DNA of 64,000 nucleotides from Vicia villosa (taxonomy: Eukaryota; Streptophyta; Magnoliopsida; Fabales; Fabaceae). Of this stretch, positions 35,506-47,166 are shown one piece after another. The notes under the pieces are model-generated. The model was not told the DNA's origin. It saw only the letters and a list, made by a program, of their open reading frames with translations, and did no database searches. The DNA is taken from NCBI RefSeq assembly GCF_029867415.1, contig NC_081181.1, forward strand, positions 124,997,042 through 125,061,041, read 5' to 3'. Numbering within the stretch: the stretch's first letter is position 1; each line of letters begins with the position of its first letter. The position numbers were made by a program, and so were the translations under genes.

Positions 35506-38500
35506 CCCGCTGTTGCACCCCAAAATTTGCCCTCTTCACCGTGCTATAAGTTATGAAGGACGTTTATTTCGTCATTCGAAAATCATGAAAAATTAAAGAG
35601 TTTCCATTGTTTCGAGATCATTAAGTCAAGAAGCTTATGGTATGAATTGCAAGGTATTGAGTCATTGTACGAGGTTATGAAGGCGCCGCTATACTTTCAA
35701 TATATTGATGGCTTATCGTACAAGTTTGGTTTGAATTAAGGAATTAAGATTGAATTAGGGTCCCAATGATTAGAGGGTGAATTCGATTTGATGGTCTAAT
35801 TGGTCCTATTATTCGAATCTCGTTCAAGGCATTTTGTTCATCAAGAACTTAATTCAAGCTAAGATGCATGATGCAAAAAAATGAGGTTGTGGATTGTTCT
35901 TGATCGAGGGATTATCATGTTGCTCAATTGTTTGTTGATTGCAATACAAGGTGAATTGTTTGGAAATTGATTTTAAGTTCATTTGAGAATTAAGATGGGA
36001 TTCAAATACCATTCATTCAAAGTCAAGGTTTAAGACTATTTGGCTCAAGATTCAAGATTCAAATTCAAGTTCTTTTATGTCCATTTAAAGATACAAACAT
36101 CCGATTTCTACATGTTCAAGTTCATCATTCAAGATCATTCACCAAACTTACAAAAATTCATACAATCCATTACAAAAATATACCAAAGTCCAAAAATCCA
36201 TTCATCACAAGAGTCAAGCCAAATTACAAAGAAATTACAATAAAAAGGGGGCCTATTGTTCTAATGTCTAAAACGCCTGCTATGACTTGCATCATACACA
36301 ATTTCCATTCGATTCTACAAGAGCTGCTGCGCAATTTCAATCCTGCATCACATAATAAAACGGAGCCGGTTCGTTCACCGCATATCAGAAAGGCCGGTTC
36401 AACAAAAAGCCATAACAAAAATTCACAACAGAAAGGGGGAGAGAAAACTCAGAATCGAGAAAAAGAGAACGTAACAAAATTTCTAACAAACTTTCTTCAA
36501 TCCTCATCATCTCGATACCAATTCTCAGCTTCAACCATCTTCATCACAAGAAATGACCATAACAGAAAACAGTTCACACAAAAAACTGAAAGAGAAGAAG
36601 AAAGAGAATCAGTAATAAACCTGGAACCAAAACTCAGAAAATCAGGGCCATAACCGTTTCTTGATCCTTCATCTTCATCATCCCTGCATCTTCACCATCG
36701 ACATCGATTAAACTTTCATCGTCAATCACTCATCCCTCTGCATAAAAGAACCGTAACAGAAGCTATCTCCATTCTTCAACCACCAAATTCTCTGAACAAA
36801 ACTTACCTCTACACTTTCAATCTTCAACCGAAAAAAACTCAGAAGTTTCATCTTCAATCTCTCCTCCATCGATCTCTCTTCAACCGCAACCTTCATCGAT
36901 TCAATCATCTCTTTCATCTTCATAGGCTCCAACAACTTCGTTCATCAATCATCTTCACCTCTGAACAAATCTCCAACCTTCAACATCTTCCACCTCTTCT
37001 CAATTTGCATCATCGCTTCACAATCTCCATGGCTTCAGCGCAATCACCTTCCTCAGAGCCATAACAATAACTTTCTTCATCATCTTCGTCGTTTTCAACA
37101 GCGCGTCGACATCACGCGCATCACCTACGATGCATACAAACGGAAACTCAGATGATTCAAAAATGCAAAAGTGGAAGAAGAAGAAGAAGCCTACTAATTC
37201 TTGAAGATTCAACCGGATTTATCATCGTCCTCATCGACTTCGAAGGAGCATCAGATTTTTCTGTGGTAATACGAGATCAGAGAGGAGCGAGAGAATCTGA
37301 ACGAAGATGTTCTGAGATCAGAGAGAAGCGAGGGCGAGAGAGCGGAGGCGAGTGGCCGGTCGGCGCCGCGAGTCTGAACGGAGATGAAGAAGTTCCGCCG
37401 CACCGTTCGTGATGAAGAAGAAGACCAAACTGAGTTCCAGTTCACGTAAAACCTAATCCTCTTTTAATTGTGCATTTTGTTTTGCTAATTAATTTGATGT
37501 TAAAAACTGAATAAACATGGTTTAATCGAGTTTAATTTGTATTAAAGTCTGATTAATAGAATTCTATGTGGCTTGAATCAAAAATCATGGTGGATCAATT
37601 CATACCCCTGGGCCATACACGAAAATTGAAATGCTCACTTCCCGCCCAATCACACCGTTTTTGTGCTGAACTCAATAATAATAAAAACTCCCTTGGGCCT
37701 TATCACTGAATTGCTGTCCGTATACCCCAGAGAGGCCCATACGCCTCTCATAGTTTCAAAAATATGAACAAAAATAGCTGTGGGCCAAAAGCCTTTGGGC
37801 CCTGCGCCCTCTTTGCTGATTGCACACCTTTTTTTCAGCTTAAAACCCCTGTATACATTTTGTTTCTATATCATTTAACCTTTTTTAGTTAGTTTGTTTT
37901 TTAAGCACTTTTAAGCATAATAAAAACAAAGAAAATCATGTGTTAATTTTTGTTTAGAATTAGAATTTAATTCCATGTTTCTAGATAATAAAAAGATATT
38001 CAAAAACATGTATTTTTCTTGTTAGAATTTAATTGTTTTGTTACATAGTTTTGTTCTATTGTTTTAGATAAAAATGCCATGAAAAATAATATTCTTGTTA
38101 GATTTTGTTCTTAGAATTTAATTAGAATTTTACCTCTATTTTGTTTCATAATCCGACTAAGCGACTTTGTTCGCATTTTCTTGTTATTTTTAATAAGTGT
38201 GCTAGCTTGTGCGAGGTACTTTGAGAGAGTTCGATTGGGGTTCAATTGCGTTGTGCTCCACTTTATTTGTGGGACACAAACTTATTCTTGATCTCTCATC
38301 CATGAGATGTATTCCTGTATTGTCTGGATGGTATCTCTTGCAGGTTGCTTGTGTGGTTGTGTTTGATACGCACCACATAGCGGTTGTGATTTATTTTCGC
38401 GCTGCATCGCTTTGACGCTTATGCTGGACTCCTGGCTTTGCTGGATGTTAGATTACGTGAAGTTTCTTAGTTCTGCTTGCGTTGCTAGCTCACTGCGGAT

Positions 38501-38669
38501 TTGCTATCCGCTCGGTATCTCCTCCGTCCCTTTTACTCTTTCACGCACCATACGATGCCATGAGAAGTAGGGTAGGCATGCAGCATCATTCATAACATGA
38601 GAAGTAGGGTAGACATTCATCTGGCCAAGCCCTCAAAAGAGGCTCTGTTTTTGTTTGTTTACTGTTTTC

Positions 38670-39030
38670 AGTTTATTTCCAGTTATTTGCTTGTTCAACC
38701 ATCTCGGAGGACTTTCCCCGTGGATGGTAGCTTCGGAGGACTTTCCCCGTTAGCTAGAACATTTGTTTCTAGGTATTTGCTTATTAAACCGTCTCGGAGG
38801 ACTTTCCCCGTGGATGGTAGCTTCGGAGGACTTTCCCCGTTAGCTAGAGCGTTTATTTCCAGTTATTTGCTTGTTCATCCGTCTCGGAGGACTTTCCCCG
38901 TGGACGGTGGCTTCGGAGGACTTTCCCCGTTAGCTAGAACGTTTATTGTTTGTCTTGTTCAACCGTCTCGGAGGACTTTCCCCGTGGACGGTGGCTTCGG
39001 AGGACTTTCCCCGTTAGCTAGAACATCTCC
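38670..39030 (+). repeat. Minisatellite in the Ogre-like LTR
   Basis: Four units of about 87-90 bp, each with two copies of TCGGAGGACTTTCCCCGT and a TTAGCTAGA(A/G)C spacer; the last unit is shortened. The same array is in the 3' LTR at 50326-50686. Some unit lengths are multiples of three, which keeps a spurious frame open. Confidence 0.92.
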
Positions 39031-39791
39031 CCGGTTCCCAGGTCACTACTTCGGTAGTTTGCTTGCTTTACGAGCTAAGCTCGTTTGTGTGTTGCATTTG
39101 CATTGTTTACTACTTTGGTAGTTTGTTTGTTTCTCGAGCGGAGCTCGATTGTATGCCATATCTTTGTGATGCTTGTTCACTATCTCCTTATCTGCTATGC
39201 CTGTTAGTATGATATCCTTGTGATGCTTGTTCACACACTTGCACATGTATGCCTGTTACATGTTATTTGCGATGCCTGTTCGCATTATCTTTGTGATGCT
39301 TGTTCACACACTCACATTCGTGTATGCCTGTTACATGATTGTCTTTCTATCTGCGATGCCTGTTCGTATGATATCTTTGCGATGCCTGTTCGCCTGTTAT
39401 TATCTATGATGCCTGTTCACACGCCATGTTTGCTAGGATCTTTGTGACGCTCCTTGTTTGCATGCTCCCTTAGGGTGCTCGGTTCCGTTTCTCTAGGAGA
39501 CGCGAATCGAGATAGAAACAGAACTTTTGGGCCGAACTACGGCGCTCTGATTTCTCCATTGCACATTGGAGGTACGTAGGCACAGGGTACGAACACCCTA
39601 GCGAGCGATCTTTTCTCTTTTCCTTTATTTTGTTCGGCCTTTTCTTCTTATCTTGTTTCCCTCTTATTTGTATATTTCCCGCTATCTTGTATATCTTCCA
39701 TTGCATGTTTCCCTTAGCACATAGCATGATACACACACACACACCCTTAGATTAGAAAATTAGCAAGAATGGATCCTGTGGAGTACCACAG

Positions 39792-39823
39792 ACGTGAGGG
39801 GTGCTAATACCTTCCCCTCACGT
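39792..39823 (+). promoter_or_regulatory. Conserved LTR hairpin
   Basis: ACGTGAGGGG and CCCCTCACGT form a perfect 10-bp stem around the loop TGCTAATACCTT. The same structure with paired changes occurs at 51448-51479, 52346-52377 (minus strand) and 61059-61090. Confidence 0.7.
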
Positions 39824-39967
39824 AACAGACACCCTTACCCTTTCTCTGAGACCATTGCTTGTTTATTTGGTTTTCTTCGATATTTTCCATTCCTTATTGT
39901 AGGATAAATAGATGTTCGATGGCGACTTCATTGTATTTGTTTCGATGAGTTTTCCAGTTGCTTCAGC

Positions 39968-39985
39968 TGGCGACTTCACTGGGGA
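39968..39985 (+). promoter_or_regulatory. Primer-binding site, Ogre type
   Basis: TGGCGACTTCACTGGGGA starts 2 bp after the 5' LTR end. Ogre/Tat elements prime reverse transcription with tRNA-Arg at a TGGCGACT-type site. Confidence 0.8.
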
Positions 39986-40025
39986 CTATCCGAGTGTCGT
40001 TCCTAGTTCTTGCTTGATTTCCTTT

Positions 40026-40195
40026 CTGTGGTTGTTTGTGTGTTTACTGCTAGCATCATTGTATATATTGCTTGCATGCATTTGCATTTATGTGTTTACC
40101 GCTTTCTCTTCTGTGGTTGTTTGTGTGTTTATTACTCGCATCATTTGTATATACTGCTTGCATGCATTTGCATCTATGTGTTTACCGCTTTCCAT
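40026..40195 (+). repeat. 85-bp tandem duplication in the element leader
   Basis: Two units starting CTGTGGTTGTTTGTGTGTTT at 40026 and 40111, about 90 percent alike. Both contain TTGCTTGCATGCATTTGCAT. Confidence 0.9.
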
Positions 40196-41507
40196 ATTCT
40201 GGATATACTGTTGTGCTGGCTGGTTGTTTTCCTTGGCGGGCGGGATGTTACTGTGAGGTAAAAGGTCCATTACCCAGACCAAGTATACACTTAGATTAGC
40301 GTGGATAGTTATGTTGGCTCTCGTGGCGCTTGGCACGTAGAGTTAGCATAGCATACCACAACCAGGAGAGAACTCGGTGAGGCGATCTCTGTCCGGCATG
40401 CTTATTGCCGTAGGCAGGCGCTCTCATTGTTTGTTCGAAATTCCTGGCGACCATTAGGGACATCCTGTGTGTGTTTAGGATTCCTACTTGTGAGATTTGG
40501 GATGGGACAGGAAACTTTGGCTCCTACATACCATTTGCTTCTTCAGAGTTGAGGTCGGACCTTTATTTGGTCTGTTCTCATTGTACCCGATATTTTGGTA
40601 TTCTGAAATGACGGCGGAGCTTTGATCCTGTTACTTTTGGTTCTATTCAGAAGTGGTACAATGGAAATGCTACTATCGGCGGTTAATTGGTTCTTGGTAT
40701 CCTGAAGCTACGCCGCACCTTCGAACCTGTGCAACTATATTCAGTATTGTGGAGACATTGGTTCCCATCATTTTGCATCATTGCATGTTTACTTTCCAAA
40801 AAATGATGTACAAAAAAATAACTAGCATACTGGCATACGTGTTCCTTCCATTTCTAAGGAATCATATCTTTAAGTCTCGTGTCGAGCTTTTCCATCTCTT
40901 GCTTTCCAAAAAAGATAAAAACACGAGGATTCCTTGGAAATTGAATGAACATGGTATTGCATTCATATCATGCATCTCATACATTCCATGCATAACAGGT
41001 GTTCAGGATCGAGGATCTCTTATTCAGACTTTGTACTATCACCAGACTCAGAGACTTGACTTGTTCCTATTGTGTGCTCAAAGATCAGTCATGAAACAAC
41101 TTTGTGAGGTCACCAAGATGAAAGCTCAGTTGGGGTTGTTTATGAAGACATGCAAGTTATGACTCGTGCTTAAGGATTCTTATTAAGAAAAACTCAGGGA
41201 GCACTTCGTGGATCTCTTCCACAACCTCGCGGTTTCAGAAGCTCCTCGTTAGTGGCTAATATCCTTTCTCGATTGAATTCAAAGGGTATGTTCTTAGCAA
41301 AGACAAAAGAGGCTTGAAAGACAATTCTATCTGATTCTCATGTCTTATGCTCATGTGCTTCCATGTTTGCTTTATTTGCAACTGGTTAAGCTCCGTATTG
41401 TGTGGATGTTTATAGGTTCTCTCCTTGATGACGATGACACTAGGTGTGAGTTCTATTTTGGGGCACATGGTCGTGATGTTAGTATCTACAAGTCTTTGAA
41501 GTTGCTT

Positions 41508-41585
41508 GGGGCTCCCGCACGAGGGATAAGCAAGACATTGTCTATCTTGAGCATTGCACCATTTGCATTGCTCGAATCCCTAAAG
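41508..41585 (+). repeat. Structured dispersed repeat, copy 1
   Basis: A 78-bp segment starting GGGCTCCCGCACGAGGGAT and ending GAATCCCTAAAG. Outer arms AGGGAT/ATCCCT and inner arms around GAGCATTGC/GCATTGCTC can pair. Other copies are at 42244-42315, 42347-42425 and 63708-63788. Confidence 0.7.
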
Positions 41586-42243
41586 CACTTACAAATTTCG
41601 CGTGACTTCGCCAGAATCTTCTGCTAGATAGTAATCAAGAGTGTTCTACCGAGACGCCTCTCATTCTCAAGGATCTGCTTCACATCCTGAGTCACCTCCT
41701 CTCCCTGGAGTTTCCTTGTCTGTAGCCTTCGCTTGTTAACCGAGACGGAAAGAGTAAGAGAAACAAGCTGATGAGAATCGTAATGCCTTGTATCTGAGTT
41801 AGGTCCTTGCTTGTGGGAATTTCAGTTGGTTAAGATTCGTGCTTTGGGTGTTTCTCACCACAGATAGCTCTCCTGGTTTCAATGACAATACTCGGTGTTT
41901 TGCATGCTGGGGGAACCCTGATCATAATGTCAAGCTTTACAAGGTGTTGAAGTACAAAAAGTCCAGAACTTGCTCGATGCAGAGATGTTTGAGTTTATTC
42001 ATAATGGTTTCCATCGGTCAATCCCATTTCATCTGCTGCAAGTAGAATGTTGGTTCTTACCCGAGGAGTAACTAATGAAAATCACTTGCAATTTGTACTT
42101 TCAGAGGCTTCTTTCTCCACAACTATTGTGTGTTCCGAGTAATGACTTTGATAGCCAAGCGTCAGAGGTTAATGTTGTTCGCCGATAGTAATGCAAGTTT
42201 CATCCATTCATGATGGTGTTTTCTGTTTCAGCAACTATATTTA

Positions 42244-42425
42244 GGGCTCCCGACCGAGGGATAAGCAAGACTCCGTGTTCTTGAGTTTGCATCGATGGCA
42301 GCTCAAATCCCTAAAGCATTCACAAACTCCAATCGCTGTTTTTTTTGGGGCTCCCGACCGAGGGATAAGCAAGACACCTTGTATCTTGAGTTTGTGCACC
42401 ACTGGCACAGCTCAAATCCCTAAAA
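42244..42425 (+). repeat. Structured dispersed repeat, copies 2 and 3
   Basis: Two copies (42244-42315 and 42347-42425) both start GGGCTCCCGACCGAGGGAT. They keep the outer AGGGAT/ATCCCT arms; the inner arms differ (GAG..TGC/GCA.GCTC versus GAG..GTGC/GCAC.GCTC) but still pair. Confidence 0.7.
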
Positions 42426-42659
42426 GCTGAGCACTTGCAACTTCTGTATGACTTTGCCGAAATCTTCTTCCAGGAAGTAATCTGAAGTGTTCAACAGGAA
42501 CATATGCTAGTGCTTGGTGTGTTTTCCACTCTGGGGCACCTGGTTATCTTATTGAAGGTTGACAGTCATTCAGAGAAAAGGTTCAAGACCTGATTGACAC
42601 TGAGATTATCACATTCGCACCTGAAGGCCAGAATTGAAATTCTCCTCTATCTCACTGGA

Positions 42660-44950
42660 TCTTTTGAAGCAATAAGTCCATACGGAGAGGATCTCCTCAA
42701 TGTTGGCGGTTCTTAAATCATCATGCATGTTCATGTTTAAGCTTTCTTGCTTTGTTCAATACTGTTGCATGCAAAACTTGTTTGTTTTTGAACTATAATC
42801 ATAATGCATTGAATATGTTTGTCTTAAAAAAAATCCATTCGCTTTTGCTCTTATATGTTTTTATATGCTTTTTGTGATACTAAACTCTTGTATTAAAGCA
42901 TGATAACTCCGTAGGGAGGATGATGAACATAATACCAATAACCTCAAATGGTATGCTTTTGAGTAGAACCCTGTTGATGATGTACATGCATTGTTTCAAA
43001 TTCCCAAACACTGGAGATATAAGGGAGTGAAACCTTCGTTAACCCCTTTGAGCCTTCGAAGTAGGAGTTTCTTTTCTTTGCAGAAAAAACCCTTATTTTA
43101 ACCCCGGGGCAGGGTAGTATTCAGTTAACCTGATCGAGCATTCAAAATTCATCAGGATCATACATCTAAGGATACAATAATGGCTATCTTTCAAAAGATT
43201 GAGGAAAGTCAAATCCACAACGGTTATTCCTCACCTCAGGAGGTTGAGACATCATAATTATCCCTCACATCATGAGGTCAAGACCAACATCCAAACCGCT
43301 GTGGTTTATCCCTCACATCAAGAGGTCAAAATATGATGATACCACAATGGTAATTCTTCATCAATCAAAGACTCAGGCAGTCACAATCACTTCTAACAAA
43401 TCAGAGATTCAGGATCACACGACTTGTTCAAAAAAAAAGAAAAAAGAAGAATGAAGAAAAAAAATAAAAAGCCCGCTAAGTCAACAAGTTGAAAGCATGT
43501 GACTTAGGCAAAAATTAGGGCATCCCGCTGGACATCCAACTCGAAATTCAAAAGAATTTGTCCAGGCAAAAGTTAGGGAAACAAAAAAAGAAAAACAAAG
43601 CAAAAGCAAAAGAAAAAAAAGGGGGATTACAAAATAAGAATCCTCATCAAAAAAAGCAAAGTCGTGTGATCAGACACCAAAAACAAAAGGTAAAGTGATT
43701 GTCGTGTCTAAATACCTCATTGATTCCTCAATCATCTCAAATTCCTCTTGAAAGACGAATGCTCATGTCAAGTTAACTGAACTTAGGACTGGAGAACATC
43801 ACGAAGGGGGTGGGCACTAAATAATTTTGAGCCTAAAAATCTTTTTTTAAAAACCGTGAACCTGGCCACGATACAACCCTAAAAAGTCCTAATTGAAGCA
43901 TGGTTGATTCGAAAGCAGAATATACACGAGAATACGGTAAGCTGACTCCTAGGAGATCCGCTAAGCGCTTGAGTTGGTATCACACCATCTTTCTTTTACA
44001 AAAATCGATATTACGACATCTTTTCAAAAAGTTTCTTTAAACTTCAAGACAAACATGAACTTTGCATTAGAATTATATTTCTCATAATAAACATTCTTTG
44101 CATGTGAACAAGTGCTTAACATCAGGAAAGTTTCCACAATGAACTTCAGATGAAAAGTTTATTCTTCCCGAAGGACAAATTGTCTTCAGAACTCCGTTGA
44201 GCAGAGGCATCAATATCTCATGTTTGATCACCCTCAGGAGCACAAAAGCGTTTGAATACTCAGTTGAGTAAGTTTTCAGACAATCTGGGGCAATCAAGTC
44301 AAGATTCGAAGAATCTCTCAAAGTGCTAAGCAATCAGGGGCATTCATCCAAGTACAGTCGAAACCACTTCCAACACTGATCAATCAGGGCACGGTTCCAA
44401 AATTCATGATACTGGGGCAAGTTGGCTATGATAGCACAAATCTCGAGAAGTCCTTACGAGACGAATTTCTTTAAAGTCCCTACAAGCTGGGGCAAAGCAC
44501 TATGCATTGGCATTTTTTTCCTCATCAGGAGGCGTTCAATTTAAAGTTCAGGTGTGAGTTAAACAACTTATGAACTTGAGAACCATCAGGGCGTCATCCT
44601 CAGCAGTTAGAAGCGGAAAGTCCAATGCTTGTTGGCATTCTTACAACCAATATAAGTACGCAGAACACTATGAAAGCCAATCCCTGTTTGGTCTCTTTGA
44701 AGTCAGCACTTGCTTGACCTCTTAAGCCCACTTCCTGGTGGCACTCTCTCGGAAAGTCGATGCCCGTTTGATACTCTGGCCGATACTTGTTTGATGTTCT
44801 AATCACTGCTTGCTTGTCAATTCATGAATCCGTTGCTTGTTTGGAAGATTTCAAAGCTCAGTTGTCTAACAATCTGTTTGCTTTTGCATTTGCCCATTGT
44901 GGGTGAGCATCACTATCCTATGCCATGTAAGGAAACCCCGCAGACGTCAT
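42660..44950. other. Non-coding interior of the Ogre-like element
   Basis: Apart from the minisatellite at 43190-43340 there are purine-rich runs (43430-43630, AAAAAGAAAAA type) and no frame with recognisable domains. Confidence 0.5.
43190..43340 (+). repeat. Degenerate minisatellite with CCTCACATCA(T/A)GAGGTCAA
   Basis: Three spaced units containing TCCTCACCTCAGGAGGTTGA or TCCCTCACATCAAGAGGTCA, roughly 55-70 bp apart, in the element interior. Each core is itself a short imperfect palindrome (CCTC..GAGG). Confidence 0.65.
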
Positions 44951-45700
44951 GCTATATCCTGGGGCATTTTCATTGTTTATCTCACAGGTGCATCCTTTCG
45001 AGTACACCATGTCAGCGTAGTGGCGGATCTAGCCAAGCGAGATCCTCATTCCCCAGCTGAGTGCATCTAGATGAGGTTTTCTTTGTTCCAATATTCTCAT
45101 CTCCTCAGCAAAGCACATCTCAATGCAATCTCCGTGCTTCAGAAGTCTTATTCCCCGGTGGAATACCTTCTCCCCAGTTGAATCATGATTGAATGATATC
45201 TGATTCCCCAACAAGCTCTTAACGAGGTCCATTGCCCAAACGCCTCATTTTCCCCAGTAGAGCGCTTATCTCTCCAACAGATTGACCTGTTTTCCCCAAG
45301 AGAGTCATCTTATTCCCCAGTGGAGTTGCCTTAATAAAAGATTCTTATGTCAAGTTCCTTATCCCCAGCGGATCTCTCATCTCCTCAATGGATCGTTATA
45401 CAGAAGTATTCATCTTCCCCACTGAATCTTTCCTCAGCAGAGGTTCACATGCATCCTCAGCAAAATCTGTGTCCCTCAAGGATTTCCCCAACGGAATGCG
45501 TCCTACACAAGCAAGTTGGTCACTCCCTATCAGAGTTGTCTTTATGACTTGCTCTTATCTCTACATCCCCAGTGTGTCGAGAATTTGCTTCTCCAGTGAA
45601 GTTGTCAGGGTATTCCCCAAACAGTCAATTGGGATGTTCATATCCCCAAGCAGGATTTATTCCTCAGACAGAGTTCAAGCTCAGATTTGATCATCTCCAG
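44950..45700 (+). repeat. Degenerate CCCCAG repeat tract
   Basis: TTCCCCAG(T/C)(G/T)GA(G/A)T-like cores recur every 25-45 bp, for example TTCCCCAGTGGAGTTGCC near 45313 and TCCCCAGTTGAATC near 45171, at least fifteen times by eye. Spacing is irregular and there is no stable frame. Confidence 0.7.
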
Positions 45701-46099
45701 CAGATTACTGATCCATCTTTGTCAGCTCGTAGTTGTGACTTGTGGTCACTCATCTTGTCCTCCCCGCAGAGTTCCATGCTCTCTCTAGGACTAGTTCAGC
45801 AATTCAGTGCTCTTCCGTTGTTCTCCTAAGCAGCGTCCGAATCATGCATCATTTGCATAACATTCTCAAAAGCGTATAGCGTCTTCCTTCTCGGAAACGT
45901 TATTCCACAAACATTCATACATGCATCATGCATAAATCATATCATATCTGTTTCTTTCTGCAGGAAAGTTATGAAGATACAAATGCTCCCAAAGAGCAAT
46001 ATTCGCCTAGTCATTACAGGCGCTTATCCTGATGTTTTGAATCAGAAGAGGATTGTTCTACTTATTTTCTGGCATAGCTCAGATCAGTTCAAAGACATT

Positions 46100-46700
46100 C
46101 CTATTCCCGATGCCCCCAGATCGGTGGAAGATATTTGTTCCTATTCCTGATAAATCAGACTTTCAGTTGAAGGAACCGCCTCCGGATCTCCCAAGATCTT
46201 CCGAAGGAGCAAGCCCTCTGATACATCAGATCAGTTGGAAATATCTACTCCCTGACGATTTAGTTCGTTCAGAAGAAGAAATTCGTTTGCCCAGTCCTGA
46301 TGCCTAACCATCAGTTGAGGACGTTTTCTTTACCCGGCGTACACAGTTCGGAAGAAACATTTGTTCCTATCCTAATATTCAGATTCGGATTAGTTGAAGG
46401 AACCGCCTCCGGATCTCCCAAGATCTTACGAAGGAGCAAGCCACTGATATCATTAGATCAGATGGAGATGTTTGCCTGATCGACTTTGTCTTTCAGATGA
46501 AGATTGTCCTACTTATTTTCTAGCATCATGTCTAGATCAGTTTAAAGGCATTCTTTCCCCGGCGTACACAGTTCGGAAGAGATATTGTTCCTATCCTGAT
46601 TTCTAGTTCAGTTGAAGGAACCGCCTCCGGATCCCCGTGGTCTTAAGAAGGAGCTAGCCGCTAATTCCCAGATTAGTAGGAATATCTGCCTGATGATTTA
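46100..46700 (+). repeat. Three diverged ~220-bp tandem units
   Basis: The block TTGAAGGAACCGCCTCCGGA, followed by a conserved AAGATCTT and GAAGGAGC part, starts at 46167, 46394 and 46612 (spacing 227 and 218 bp). Confidence 0.85.
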
Positions 46701-47166
46701 ATTGCATCAGAAGAGATGTCTGCCCAGATTCCCAGATCATGATTCCCAGATCAGAGATACCTATTACCCGTTGATGTCCGATTCAACCGATGTATCTCCC
46801 TCGATTCCCAGATCGACCTAAGACATCTATCCCGATGCAAGTTCGGAGACATCTGCTACGTCTGATACTCAGATCAGTCGAGATGTTCCTTCTCTTGATG
46901 CCCAGATCATTTGAAGTGTTTCCCCTGCCTGTGGGTGCCCGTTCCTTCTTATCGCAAGTTGGAGCATATTTAATTATCCAGGTCAATTGAAGTTTTTTCT
47001 CCCTGCTTGCGGGGTGGTACATTCCTTCTAATTGCAAGATGGAATCTTCTATTGATCAAGAGTGCAAATTTTCGAGTTCATTCTGGTATTCAATCTCCTT
47101 CCACCTCAACGGTTCGAAACTTTCGTTTCTCACTCGTCAGGTTCAAGAAGTTTGAATAGGGGCAGC

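Larger units (their letters stand above)
35511..39965 (+). repeat. 5' LTR of the Ogre-like element
   Basis: 4455 bp. Differences from the 3' LTR were seen only at 36714, 37128, 38878, 38989, 39310 and 39423. It contains a GC-rich island with CGGCGCCGCG at 37361, an 87-90-bp minisatellite (38670-39030), a run of GATGCCTGTTC-like degenerate repeats (39160-39430) and a hairpin at 39792-39823. The open frames within it occur in both LTRs and show no domain. Confidence 0.95.
41340..42650 (+). pseudogene. Gag zinc-knuckle remnants of the Ogre-like element
   Basis: Broken frames retain pieces of the Ogre gag C-terminal module: RCEFYFGAHGRDV (about 41445), FNDNTRCFACWGNPDHN (about 41879) and VFHSGAPGYL followed by VQDLIDTEIITFAPEG (about 42520-42630). 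The intact module elsewhere in this window (62206-63300) has the form CEYHSGxxGHxxExC...VQDLID. Three partial modules in a row suggest repeated duplication of this part before decay. Confidence 0.6.

Noticed and set aside
38703..39020. GGACTTTCC inside the minisatellite resembles the animal NF-kB site
   Set aside because: Plants have no NF-kB; chance resemblance.
38597..39121. 174-codon frame in the LTR with repeated RRTFPVDGSFGGLSPLAR, present in both LTRs
   Set aside because: It is the translation of the 87-90-bp minisatellite; both copies are equal because the LTRs are near-identical, not because of coding constraint.
40653..41162. 169-codon frame in the first Ogre-like interior
   Set aside because: No domain recognised, composition like surrounding non-coding sequence, and flanking text of the element shows only decayed gag traces.
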